Shown: positions 56,869-64,000 of the stretch, piece after piece
How the letters are laid out: each line of letters opens with the position of its first letter
How positions within the stretch are numbered: position 1 is the first letter of the stretch
Origin: Parcubacteria group bacterium Greene0714_7
GTDB taxonomy: Bacteria; Patescibacteria; Paceibacteria; UBA9973; UBA2103
Length of the DNA stretch: 64,000 nucleotides
Direction: 5' to 3'
Assembly (NCBI GenBank): GCA_007378985.1
Contig: VMHB01000002.1
Coordinates: 105,428 to 169,427, forward strand
The notes under the pieces: model-generated
What the model was told of the DNA's origin: nothing
Database searches by the model: none
Seen by the model: the letters and a program-made list of their open reading frames with translations, nothing else
Program-made: the position numbers and the translations under genes

Positions 56869-57330
56869 TTACAGCCCCATTCCTCTCGACAGGCCGTCAA
56901 TGAATGAGTCGAGCGCTTCCACTTCTTCAATATTTCTGTTCTTTAGCTCTGTACGGATGAGTCGGTGGTCCGTGTCTCCAAGAGGAGCACTAATAGTCCC
57001 TGTGAGACGCTTTGTTTCAATGCTCAACTTTCTTGGTTCATCTTCATGTATAGAGAAGCGCCTTATATGATCATAGGGAATGAGATGGGTACCAACTAAA
57101 AATCCTCGTTCCGTCAAACTATACTTATGTCGCGGAGGTTTTCTTGATCCGATGAGCATAACAGTAAAGCCACCAATGAGAGCGATGAGAGAAAACAAAT
57201 AATCACTCAAAATAAATGATGCTATTGCAACACCAACAGCGACGATACCAACAGTCCAATACCACTGTCGTTCTTTAGGTCGAAATTCATATTCCCGCGC
57301 TTGCCAGCTCACGAGTACTTTGTTTTCCAT
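56869..57330 (-). CDS. Membrane protein with PH-like domain
   Basis: A 153-residue protein with two membrane helices (WYWTVGIVAVGVAIASFILS and LFSLIALIGGFTVMLIGS) followed by a beta-rich domain starting HKYSLTERGFLVGTHLIPYD, which resembles bacterial PH (YcxB/YdbT-like) domains. Function unknown, possibly stress or membrane related. A -10 (TATACT, 57338-57343) ends 7 nt before the ATG. Confidence 0.72.
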   Translation of the reverse strand: MENKVLVSWQAREYEFRPKERQWYWTVGIVAVGVAIASFILSDYLFSLIALIGGFTVMLIGSRKPPRHKYSLTERGFLVGTHLIPYDHIRRFSIHEDEPRKLSIETKRLTGTISAPLGDTDHRLIRTELKNRNIEEVEALDSFIDGLSRGMGL

Positions 57331-57412
57331 CCCACCCAGTATAACGCCATTTTTAAAGACTCGAAGAGCTTACCTACTGATTTGCTGTTTGGTAGATTAC
57401 AATGCAGTACAT

Positions 57413-58114
57413 ATGGAACATATTGATGCGGAGCTGGAGATTTTAAATAGTTCACTCAATAATCCTGTTGTTCTTGAGGAATATAAAAAGCGATACGATG
57501 ATTACAAGCCTCACTTACTTCCGCGCATTCTTGGTCATCTGCTTGTGTGGTGCGGGAATACTGTCTATGGCAAGAAGCCTTCGTATCTCAAATTTCGTGC
57601 CGTTGAAGTGATTGCGCGCGTTCCATATCATTCATGGGACTCTGCCTCATTTACCTTCCTCACAATGTTTTATCAGAATGAAGAGAAGGCTATGCATCTT
57701 GCACAGCTCTCACAGTTTGCACGACTCGCATCGGATAATGAAACAATGCACGTGGTAGTAATTTCAGCACTTGCCAAGGTTGAACAGAAGGCCAATGTGG
57801 TTGTGCACACGGTTATACCAATGCTCTTCGCCTTCTTCTATTTTTGGGCTGCGTATTGGTTATACGTTTTTAATCCACGAGATGCATTTGAGCTCAACTA
57901 TCTTTTTGAGTCTCATGCATTTGAACAGTATTCCCGTTTCCTCGAAGAAAATGAAGAGGAGCTCAAGAAAAAAACTATGTCGAGTAAATATCTTGAATGG
58001 TACGGACGCGCTCCTCTGAATCAATACGAGTTTTTCAAATCAGTTAGAAATGATGAGATCATACACCGCAATAAATCAATTGAGGAAATAGAGAAACTAG
58101 GGAATAGGGGCTAG
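57413..58114 (+). CDS. aox: Alternative oxidase-like di-iron protein
   Basis: A 233-residue protein with the pattern of alternative oxidases, which pass electrons from quinol to oxygen without pumping protons. All six di-iron ligands can be placed: E65 in RAVEVIARVP, E110 and H113 in SDNETMHVV, E166 in LFESHAFEQY, and E215 and H218 in NDEIIHRN. A hydrophobic surface helix (VIPMLFAFFYFWAAYWL, 134-150) fits the membrane-binding region. No quinone synthesis or respiratory gene is in the window. The ATG at 57413 is preferred over a frame open from 57320. Confidence 0.75.
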   Translation: MEHIDAELEILNSSLNNPVVLEEYKKRYDDYKPHLLPRILGHLLVWCGNTVYGKKPSYLKFRAVEVIARVPYHSWDSASFTFLTMFYQNEEKAMHLAQLSQFARLASDNETMHVVVISALAKVEQKANVVVHTVIPMLFAFFYFWAAYWLYVFNPRDAFELNYLFESHAFEQYSRFLEENEEELKKKTMSSKYLEWYGRAPLNQYEFFKSVRNDEIIHRNKSIEEIEKLGNRG

Positions 58115-58117
58115 CGT

Positions 58118-59068
58118 TTAGTGTTTGAAGGAGCTCCCTAAACCCTGACCACTAACCACTTCAGGTGCTTGGTTGTATTTTGCGAGTCCGTACACACCCA
58201 AAAGTAGAATCGCCATACCAAGAATTTGCATAGGCAAGAGAATGGCACCCAAAAATATCCAGTTCACGACGACTGCTCCAAGGGGGAATCCAAGCTCTGC
58301 CATTGTTGCCACTGATGCGGTCGTATTTTCCAATCCTTTGTAATAAATGAAAAGAGATACTACCCCTGAGGTGATGCCGATGATGCCGATGAAGAGGTAG
58401 TCAGTAGTTGTGACGGCGCTCCAGTCGGGGAATGATTGTTGAAAAAGGTTCAAGAAAATAAGAAATACAAACGCAACGGAAAATCGTAGCCCCGTCATTA
58501 CTTTGAAGTTGGTTTTGTTGAGTACTAATTTTCCAAACACCGTTGATGCACCCCAAAAGAATGCCGCGACGAGTGCCAGTCCTACACCAAGCAGGTTTGC
58601 ATTGAACGTCTCACCTGGATAGGTTTGAGGAATAAGATTTGGGAATGAGATGAGATACGCTCCTACGATTGATACAATAGCGAAAAGCCAAAACCTGCGA
58701 CCGAGAGTTTCTTTAAGTACAATCGCCGCCAAACCAATCACCATAAATGGTTGAAGTTTCTGTAGAAGAATAGCCACTGACGGGTTGAGGTAATGAAATG
58801 CTTGCGTAAAGGCAACTGAAGCAAGGGCACTTCCGCCGATAGCAATGAAAAGAACAGCGAGCCACTCCTTTAGTTTTAGTTTTTTTAGTTCTCTCCAATT
58901 GAGAAGCAATATCGGTAAGATAAATAGAATTGCAATGAAATGCTCGCCAAGGACAATAAAGTTACTAGAAAGCCCTTCTGTTAGGTGAAGACGGAAAGGG
59001 GCATCTGTTGCCCAGAGCATTGCCGCAAAAAGAACAAGAAAAGGAGCGTATTTTTTAAAGAAGTTCAT
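58118..59068 (-). CDS. EamA/DMT-family transporter
   Basis: A 316-residue membrane protein with ten predicted helices in two repeats of five (NFIVLGEHFIAILFILPILL, ALASVAFTQAFHYLNPSVAI, IIGITSGVVSLFIYYKGLEN, ELGFPLGAVVVNWIFLGAIL), the drug/metabolite transporter layout. Substrate unknown. It is convergent with the oxidase gene, 3 nt apart. Its leader (59069-59206) contains inverted repeats. Confidence 0.88.
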   Translation of the reverse strand: MNFFKKYAPFLVLFAAMLWATDAPFRLHLTEGLSSNFIVLGEHFIAILFILPILLLNWRELKKLKLKEWLAVLFIAIGGSALASVAFTQAFHYLNPSVAILLQKLQPFMVIGLAAIVLKETLGRRFWLFAIVSIVGAYLISFPNLIPQTYPGETFNANLLGVGLALVAAFFWGASTVFGKLVLNKTNFKVMTGLRFSVAFVFLIFLNLFQQSFPDWSAVTTTDYLFIGIIGITSGVVSLFIYYKGLENTTASVATMAELGFPLGAVVVNWIFLGAILLPMQILGMAILLLGVYGLAKYNQAPEVVSGQGLGSSFKH

Positions 59069-59070
59069 CC

Positions 59071-59206
59071 GGTTGTGAAATTTAGCGTTATGCTCTGCGC
59101 ATTAACTCGCAAGAGAGCATCACGGGGGCAGTATAACCGATGTGGCGTGTTCATTACAGTGACTGATTGAGGCATTTAGAACGCAACGCTAAATTCTACA
59201 AACCGG
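59071..59206 (-). promoter_or_regulatory. Inverted-repeat leader of the EamA transporter gene
   Basis: ATTTAGCGTT (about 59082-59091) and AACGCTAAAT (about 59187-59196) are inverted; CCGG lies outside both. Within them ATGCTCT...AGAGCAT forms a hairpin. A minus-strand -10-like TATACT is near 59136. The spacer 59069-59233 holds no gene; it could be a structured 5' UTR, but it fits no riboswitch I recognise. Confidence 0.35.
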
Positions 59207-59233
59207 ATTCATTGATTCAAAGATACCGCGCAG

Positions 59234-59581
59234 TTAGGGTTTATCGAAATACTCGCGCACCCTTAAAATGTCATTTGCAATTGTTTTAGAGAGTATCTTT
59301 TTGTTAATGAATTCTTCGTCATTCCTGATTTTCTCGTGGAGAGTAACAGTAATTGTTTTGCCATAGAGGTCACCCGAAAAGTCGAGGATATGGGTTTCCA
59401 GAATATTTCGTCGCTGATTTGCATAGATGCCTGCCTCATACAAAATGTCATCCACCACAACTGTGCCTGCGTATGTTCCTGAGATGTTTACATCTTCAAG
59501 CGCTATGTTTGCCGTAGGGAAGCCGAGCTTTGTTCCCGTGCTTTCACCTCGTATCACCACCCCTCTGTAGCATTTTTGCAT
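59234..59581 (-). CDS. ribF: Stand-alone riboflavin kinase
   Basis: A 115-residue protein matching only the flavokinase half of bacterial RibF, converting riboflavin to FMN. Key segments: RGESTGTKLGFPTANIAL (ATP/flavin site), YAGTVVVDDILYEAGIYA and the catalytic Glu region LETHILDFSGDLYGK. The FAD synthetase half is missing, as in archaeal/eukaryotic-like single-domain kinases and some CPR. It starts 14 nt after the aldo/keto reductase stop, likely one operon. Confidence 0.87.
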   Translation of the reverse strand: MQKCYRGVVIRGESTGTKLGFPTANIALEDVNISGTYAGTVVVDDILYEAGIYANQRRNILETHILDFSGDLYGKTITVTLHEKIRNDEEFINKKILSKTIANDILRVREYFDKP

Positions 59582-59595
59582 AGTGCTTAAACTTG

Positions 59596-60552
59596 TTAAT
59601 CAAAGTAAGGAATCTTTCCCCACACGTATGGATCCAAAAAACGAAGCTTTCTATCAAGCGTTGCTATATCAATCATCTCGCTGTCCGATAGTTCGAAATC
59701 AAATACATCAGTGTTTTCTTTAATTCTCTCTGGGGTTATGCTTTTCGGAATTACTACGGTGCCTCTTTGCATTGCCCATCGAACTAAAATATTCGCGTTA
59801 GTTTTTTGATGAACCTGTGCGATTTTGTTTATCACTTCATCTTCAAGTACTGCAGGTAACCCCTTAGCAACAAAGTTACCAGGAGAACCAAGTGGGGAAT
59901 AAGCAGTGACAGCTATTTTTTTACTCTGACAAAATTCGATGAGCCTGGTTTGTTGAAAATATGGATGAATCTCTATTTGATTCATAGCAGGGGGAATGGT
60001 TGCATAGGTGAGTATGTCTATAAGCATCGGTGCCGTGAAGTTTGCAACACCAATTGCTTTCACTAGTCCAGCTCGAACTAATTCTTCCATTGCCTCCCAT
60101 GTTTCTCGAATTGGGATTTTTTCCATCACTAAGATTCCATGTTCATCGTATTCAGCTTCTTGTCCGCCATTAGTTGGTATTGCCCAATGTGACGGAGTGG
60201 CAATGCCCCAGTGCATGAGATACAGATCCAAATATTCTAAATTCAGGTCACTTAATGTTTTTTCACACGCTACTCGCACTTCATTTTTGCGGTGAGCCGA
60301 ATTCCATAATTTGCTCGTGATAAAAACATCTTCTCGCTTTAGTGTATTGCCGCTGAATACTTTTTTGAAAGCCTGACCTATTTCTTTTTCGTTTTGATAG
60401 ATTGCGGCGCAGTCGATATGTCGGTACAGAGCTTCAGTAAGGGCATATTCCACTGCTTGCCCTGCTTTATTGGGTGCAGATTTCCATGTGCCTAAACCCA
60501 CGATTGGCATGAGAGCGCCAGTATTGAGAGTGATGTGTGTCTTTGCGGACAT
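59596..60552 (-). CDS. Aldo/keto reductase
   Basis: A 318-residue NADPH-dependent TIM-barrel enzyme. The tetrad can be seen: Asp in YRHIDCAAIYQNE with its Tyr, Lys in FITSKLWNSAH and His in LYLMHWG. NADPH-site elements include the C-terminal VVIPKSITPERIKEN. It is closer to the AKR1/2 group. Substrate unknown; it may detoxify aldehydes. A -10 (TATACT, 60561-60566) ends 8 nt before the ATG. Confidence 0.92.
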   Translation of the reverse strand: MSAKTHITLNTGALMPIVGLGTWKSAPNKAGQAVEYALTEALYRHIDCAAIYQNEKEIGQAFKKVFSGNTLKREDVFITSKLWNSAHRKNEVRVACEKTLSDLNLEYLDLYLMHWGIATPSHWAIPTNGGQEAEYDEHGILVMEKIPIRETWEAMEELVRAGLVKAIGVANFTAPMLIDILTYATIPPAMNQIEIHPYFQQTRLIEFCQSKKIAVTAYSPLGSPGNFVAKGLPAVLEDEVINKIAQVHQKTNANILVRWAMQRGTVVIPKSITPERIKENTDVFDFELSDSEMIDIATLDRKLRFLDPYVWGKIPYFD

Positions 60553-60606
60553 TAAAGACCAGTATACCGTTTGAACGTGTAATGTTCGGCGTGTGTGCAG
60601 TGAAGG

Positions 60607-61278
60607 TTATTTCGCTACGAAGGGATTGAAATTGGTATTGTGGTCGTAATAATCTTCGCTTTCCTTCTTTTTCAAAAACCCAATAACTTTATACGTGATT
60701 GGTGTCAACACTATCTCTACGCCAGTTTTGAAAATGTAATTTGAAACAATGAGCGTTATAAGAAGAGATGCTGGCAAAACTCCTGCAAAGGCGATGAGAA
60801 TAAAAAGTGTGCTATCTATAAATTCGCCCACTACCGTTGAGCCAATTGTTCTTGTCCAGAGCCATCTTCCTTTTGTGGCGATTTTCATCTTTGCAAGAAT
60901 GAAGGAGTTTGAAAATTCACCACAAAAGTACGCAATCAAACTTGCCATCACGATTCTTGGTGTGAGGCCGAGTATTGCATCATACGCAGCCTGGTTGCCC
61001 CAGTCAGCTGCTGCGGGGAGTATACCGACAATAATAAGGACGAGCGACATCATGAGTGCAGAGAAAAACCCAAGCCAAATGACGCTTCTCGATTTTTTAT
61101 ATCCGTACACTTCAGTCAGGATGTCACCAAAGATGTAGCTCAAGGGGAAGAGGAGTGTGCCACCGTCAAATGTAAACCATCCGAAGTCTACAATTTTCGT
61201 CGAGGCAATATTTGAAATTAAAAGTACTGATACAAAAAAGACGCTGAGCGTCGCTAGGTACTTATAATTTTTTTCCAT
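60607..61278 (-). CDS. Queuosine precursor transporter (YhhQ/DUF165)
   Basis: A 223-residue membrane protein of the vitamin-uptake-like family that imports queuosine precursors for tRNA modification. Hallmarks: LLISNIASTKIVDFGWFTFD, GTLLFPLSYIFGDILTEVYG and the SLIAYFCGEFSNSFILAKMK region; six membrane helices. A frame open upstream runs through tRNA-Ser and is rejected. The start at 61278 lies 11 nt after the end of tRNA-Ser, so tRNA and gene may share a transcript. Confidence 0.92.
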   Translation of the reverse strand: MEKNYKYLATLSVFFVSVLLISNIASTKIVDFGWFTFDGGTLLFPLSYIFGDILTEVYGYKKSRSVIWLGFFSALMMSLVLIIVGILPAAADWGNQAAYDAILGLTPRIVMASLIAYFCGEFSNSFILAKMKIATKGRWLWTRTIGSTVVGEFIDSTLFILIAFAGVLPASLLITLIVSNYIFKTGVEIVLTPITYKVIGFLKKKESEDYYDHNTNFNPFVAK

Positions 61279-61289
61279 GAAATTGGTAC

Positions 61290-61377
61290 TGGCGGAGGAG
61301 GTGAGATTCGAACTCACGGTACCTTGCGGTACGGCGCATTTCAAGTGCGCTGGAATAAACCACTATCCGACTCCTCC
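61290..61377 (-). tRNA. tRNA-Ser(TGA)
   Basis: A class II tRNA with acceptor GGAGGAG/CTCCTCC, long variable arm (GTACC-GCAA-GGTAC), anticodon loop CTTGAAA giving anticodon TGA, discriminator G. CCA follows directly in the genome (61290-61292), unlike the other four tRNAs. It lies 7 nt after the DUF5652 gene stop and has no double-hairpin leader. Confidence 0.95.
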
Positions 61378-61384
61378 AAGAGTC

Positions 61385-61618
61385 TTAGTTCGTAGGAACC
61401 GATGAAGACCCTGCACGGGATTTCATAGTCTTACGCCCTACTGCGAAGATATAGATTATTTCAAGAATTGCAAGAGTGTTGAGTAAAAGGAGTGCAATGA
61501 ACCATCGAGGATGACTGTTTCTTGCCGATAGCCATAGTGCATAGCCTTTCCACGGGAGTGTCCACAAAATTATGAGGAGAATCCAAAGATTCCAACCTGT
61601 TGGGTTAAAGCCGAACAT
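61385..61618 (-). CDS. DUF5652-like small membrane protein
   Basis: A 77-residue protein with two membrane helices (LWILLIILWTLPWKGYALWL and WFIALLLLNTLAILEIIYIF), the pattern of the small DUF5652 family common in CPR genomes. A -10 (TAGGAT, 61625-61630) ends 6 nt before the ATG. tRNA-Ser and the queuosine transporter gene follow on the same strand. Confidence 0.75.
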   Translation of the reverse strand: MFGFNPTGWNLWILLIILWTLPWKGYALWLSARNSHPRWFIALLLLNTLAILEIIYIFAVGRKTMKSRAGSSSVPTN

Positions 61619-61671
61619 GTATATATCCTAGCGTGTTCGCTACCCGACGGCAACGAGGTACTATGTATAAT

Positions 61672-62055
61672 GTGTCAAAACTTTTAGGAATAGACTATGG
61701 CACAAAGCGCGTTGGCGTTGCGGTTTCCGATGAATCCGGCTCCGTTGCATTTGCCAAAGCAGTCTTGCCGAGTGACCGTACGCTTATACCGACACTTACT
61801 AAACTCATAGCGAAAGAGAATGTTGTACGAGTTGTAGTAGGGGAGTCAAAAAATAAAGATGGGCATGATAATGCGGTCATGAAACACACACATCAATTTG
61901 TTGCAGATTTGGAGCGATCAGTCACCGTGCCAATTTCTTACGAGCCAGAGTTTTATAGCTCTGTGGAGGCCAGGCGGGACAGTGATGATAAGTTTGTAGA
62001 TGCAAAAGCGGCGGCTATAATTCTTAACAGCTTCATAGAGCGGACTAAAAAGTAA
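61672..62055 (+). CDS. ruvX: Putative pre-16S rRNA nuclease / RuvX
   Basis: A YqgF/RuvX family RNase H-like protein, implicated in 16S rRNA maturation. It has LLGIDYGTKRVGVAVSDE (first Asp), VVVGESKN (Glu) and KFVDAKAAAIIL (last Asp). Three starts are possible: ATG 61633, ATG 61663 and GTG 61672. The GTG is chosen because TACTAT (61659-61664) ends 7 nt before it, as in other leaderless genes; the ATG at 61663 lies inside that hexamer. Confidence 0.87.
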   Translation: MSKLLGIDYGTKRVGVAVSDESGSVAFAKAVLPSDRTLIPTLTKLIAKENVVRVVVGESKNKDGHDNAVMKHTHQFVADLERSVTVPISYEPEFYSSVEARRDSDDKFVDAKAAAIILNSFIERTKK

Positions 62056-62058
62056 TGT

Positions 62059-62385
62059 ATGACTTTTTCTTTTGATGATTTTAAGCGTGCAGAAATTCAA
62101 ATCGGTACTGTCCGCTCTGCTGAACATGTTCCTGATACTGATAAATTATTACGTCTCGAAGTTGATTTTGGGGAGGAAACACCACGACAAATTCTTTCTG
62201 GCATCGCTGAATATGTGAACCCCGCTGATCTTATTGGAAGACAATTTCCATTCCTAACCAATTTAGAGCCACGAGTTATTCGTGGGCTTGTTTCCAACGG
62301 TATGATTCTTGCGGTGGGCGAAGGAAGTACTTTCGCTCTTTTGTCACCAACAAGATTTGTTGATCCAGGAAGTCATATCCGCTAA
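62059..62385 (+). CDS. Stand-alone tRNA-binding (EMAP/CsaA-like) domain
   Basis: A 108-residue OB-fold protein like the C-terminal domain of methionyl-tRNA synthetase or CsaA. Signature segments: FKRAEIQIGTVRSAEHVPDT, LLRLEVDFGEETPRQILSGI and the C-terminal RGLVSNGMILAVGE. It would bind tRNA or, as CsaA, act in protein export. It starts 3 nt after ruvX and probably shares its transcript. Confidence 0.85.
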   Translation: MTFSFDDFKRAEIQIGTVRSAEHVPDTDKLLRLEVDFGEETPRQILSGIAEYVNPADLIGRQFPFLTNLEPRVIRGLVSNGMILAVGEGSTFALLSPTRFVDPGSHIR

Positions 62386-62437
62386 GAAGTTTTCAAGTAA
62401 CACTACGTGACCGACTCTTCGCCTCAGTCAAAGGGTT

Positions 62438-62443
62438 TATAAT
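62438..62443 (+). promoter_or_regulatory. -10 element of pilM
   Basis: A consensus TATAAT ends 7 nt before the ATG at 62451, supporting that start over the internal Met codon 19 residues further on. Confidence 0.6.
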
Positions 62444-62450
62444 AAGAAGC

Positions 62451-63539
62451 ATGTCGTTTCGCACACGAACTCTTTCAATATTTCCACCACCATCTATTGT
62501 CGCAATGCCATCCGCAGGTATTGATATTTCAAATAACTCTATTAAGTGTGTGGTATTGAAAAAAAATTCTCTAGGGCTTCGTGTGCAGTCATTTAATGAA
62601 AATCCTCTTCCGGAAGGAGTTGTTATTGACGGCGACATTGAAAAACATACCGCCGTTGTTGATATTTTACGCTCATACAGGCTTCGTCATGGAGTGCGCT
62701 ACGCTATGGCAAGTATTCCTGAGAAAAAAGCATATCTATACCAAACTTTGATACCTATGGGTGAATCCGATCTTCGTGCTGGCGTTGAGTTTGGACTTGA
62801 AGCGCACGTGCCGTTGCCTGCAAAAGATATGGTATTTGATTTTGAGGTAGTTCGGACTGTTCAAGCGGGGACAGTCGTTGCAGTTACGGCATATGCAAAG
62901 CGCGTTGTAGATGCATACGCAAAGGCTTTTAACGATGCAGGCATAGTGCTTCGATCTCTTGAGGTTGAGTCTCAGGCACTTGCGCGCGCCGTATTAAGTG
63001 CAGATGATCGGGCAGGTGTGGTTATGATTGTTGACCTTGGCAGGCAAACAACACGCATTGCCATAGCTGATGGGGGTGCTGTTTCTTTTACTTCGAGTAT
63101 TGATGTGGGCGGTGATGTGTTGACTGAGGCCATCACAAAAAAATTGAGTATTTCTCCTGATGAAGCTGAGAAAATAAAAAAAGAGCGCGGGCTTCTTATG
63201 AGTATACAAAATACTGATGTAGTAGAAGCTCTTATGACAGCGATGTCAGTTCTGAAAGACGAAATAATGAGGCATCTTTCTGATTGGGGCACTCTGTCTG
63301 CCGAAGGTATTACAAAATTCCCTATAGAGAGAATAATCGTGTGTGGAGGTAATGCCAACATACGAGGATTTTCTGAATATCTTGAGACATTTATTCCCGT
63401 GCCTGTTGTAGTTGCTAATGTATGGACAAATGCATTTTCTCTCGATACTTACATACCGCCAATGGAATTCCAAGAGTCTTTAGAATATGCAACAGCTATA
63501 GGGCTCGCACTTCGCGGGAGTAATACACTGCAATGGTAA
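62451..63539 (+). CDS. pilM: Type IV pilus assembly protein PilM
   Basis: A 362-residue actin-like ATPase that joins the pilus motor side to the PilN-PilO inner-membrane frame. It has the fold's motifs: SAGIDISNNSIKCVVLKKNS, VMIVDLGRQTTRIAIADGGA, and IERIIVCGGNANIRGFSEYL. Length is normal. pilN follows in the same direction after 64 nt, and pilB is at 44.8 kb, so pilus genes are spread out. Confidence 0.93.
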   Translation: MSFRTRTLSIFPPPSIVAMPSAGIDISNNSIKCVVLKKNSLGLRVQSFNENPLPEGVVIDGDIEKHTAVVDILRSYRLRHGVRYAMASIPEKKAYLYQTLIPMGESDLRAGVEFGLEAHVPLPAKDMVFDFEVVRTVQAGTVVAVTAYAKRVVDAYAKAFNDAGIVLRSLEVESQALARAVLSADDRAGVVMIVDLGRQTTRIAIADGGAVSFTSSIDVGGDVLTEAITKKLSISPDEAEKIKKERGLLMSIQNTDVVEALMTAMSVLKDEIMRHLSDWGTLSAEGITKFPIERIIVCGGNANIRGFSEYLETFIPVPVVVANVWTNAFSLDTYIPPMEFQESLEYATAIGLALRGSNTLQW

Positions 63540-63603
63540 ACCCCATTAGAAAATATGTCCGCATACAGTACATTACCCCGAGTCACTTCTCAGTGTTTTT
63601 AAT

Positions 63604-64000
63604 ATGAACAACAATTCAAAAATTTCTAAGGGGGTAAATCTACTCACCACAAAAGATCAGATGAAACTCCGTGCTCGTTACTACATGGGAATCTTAAGTT
63701 CATTTATATTTGTACTCGTAGGTGTGTGTGTTTTGGGCACAGCACTCCTCATGCCGTCTTATTTTTTAGCAGAGGCTGAAGCGAAGGCATCTGTCCGTGC
63801 CCTTGAGATGTCGCAAGAGAGCGTAGCGCTATATCAATCTTCTGGGGTTGTTCAGCAGGTATCACTACTTAAGGAGCGACTTATGCTTCTTAAAGAGTAC
63901 AACGGCATACAAACAACACCGCGTGTCTTAGCAGAGCTCACGACACGCGTTCCTGAGGGTGTGCAGGTCAATTCGATCGCTCTTGTGTTTACTGGTTCTG
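63604..64000 (+). CDS. pilN: PilN-like protein (partial, runs off the window)
   Basis: An ATG at 63604 opens a frame with no stop before the window ends, giving at least 132 residues. It has one membrane helix (ILSSFIFVLVGVCVLGTALL) after a short cytoplasmic part (KISKGVNLLTTKDQMKLRAR), then a coiled coil (VVQQVSLLKERLMLLKEY) and the PilN-type segment TPRVLAELTTRVPEGVQVNS. The N-terminal VNLL motif that binds PilM is present. Position after pilM supports the call. Confidence 0.82.
   Translation, partial: MNNNSKISKGVNLLTTKDQMKLRARYYMGILSSFIFVLVGVCVLGTALLMPSYFLAEAEAKASVRALEMSQESVALYQSSGVVQQVSLLKERLMLLKEYNGIQTTPRVLAELTTRVPEGVQVNSIALVFTGS

Noticed and set aside
56613..56930. Several 68-105-codon frames over the tRNA-Arg(GCG) trailer
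   Set aside because: They consist of the antisense and sense tRNA copies and terminators and have no start signals.
58985..59170. A 61-codon plus-strand frame over the EamA transporter start
   Set aside because: Overlaps the start of a well-supported gene and its inverted-repeat leader, with no own signals.

Overview
The window looks like a chromosomal segment from a Parcubacteria-type Candidate Phyla Radiation (Patescibacteria) bacterium. This is inferred from the mix of very small or domain-reduced enzymes (stand-alone riboflavin kinase, stand-alone tRNA-binding domain, DNA polymerase I without a recognisable proofreading site), DUF5652-like and LysM/M23 wall proteins, type IV pilus genes and a VirB4/PrgI secretion-like cluster. 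TGA is used as a stop, so the code looks standard. No phage or transposase was seen; one small four-helix-bundle gene bracketed by inverted repeats looks like an insertion.

Layout. 1-1.4 kb: yraN, a cluster of parS-like palindromes with two exact DnaA boxes, tRNA-Gly and tRNA-Arg(TCG). 1.4-18.5 kb: RNA and DNA housekeeping (cca, xthA, xer recombinase, rpsO, NYN nuclease, pnp, DksA-like, comM, M23 peptidase, uvrD, rsmA) with several unknown exported proteins. 18.6-33.9 kb: a co-directional secretion-like cluster (secreted Gly/Ser-rich protein, VirB6/TrbL-like membrane protein, two tandem paralogues, PrgI, split VirB4, Ig-like protein, VirB2-like pilin). 33.9-38.8 kb: the classical jag-yidC-rnpA-rpmH / dnaA-dnaN block. 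38.9-50.4 kb: PBP1A, tyrS, ruvC, mazG-like, ruvB, a candidate structured RNA, pilB, tsaE, polA, holA-like. 50.5-64 kb: tRNA-Lys, tRNA-Arg(GCG), tRNA-Ser, rRNA/tRNA methylase, murE-like, ruvA, rpsT, NUDIX, an alternative-oxidase-like di-iron protein, transporters, ribF kinase domain, aldo/keto reductase, ruvX, pilM and the start of pilN.

Themes across the window. (1) More than twenty genes have a -10 hexamer ending about 6-8 nt before the start codon, so much of this genome is probably transcribed without a leader; this also decides several start codons. (2) tRNA genes are flanked by sense and antisense copies of their own ends: three tRNAs have a leader of the form [copy of nt 1-7]-[antisense of nt 1-7]-[second hairpin]-tRNA, and two have a trailer of the form [antisense acceptor]-[hairpin]-[antisense T-arm]-[sense copy of the 3' end]. 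I do not know a described system of this kind; it is the most interesting signal here. (3) Intergenic spacers are repeatedly filled with degenerate 7-bp tandem units (CTAGNAN / CTGANAN), often as inverted pairs.

The genes serve replication and repair (dnaA, dnaN, polA, ruvABC, ruvX, uvrD, xer, comM), translation (rpsO, rpsT, rpmH, rsmA, cca, tsaE, tyrS, tRNAs), RNA decay (pnp, yidC-jag-rnpA operon), cell wall (PBP1A, murE-like, M23) and the cell surface (type IV pili, secretion-like cluster).
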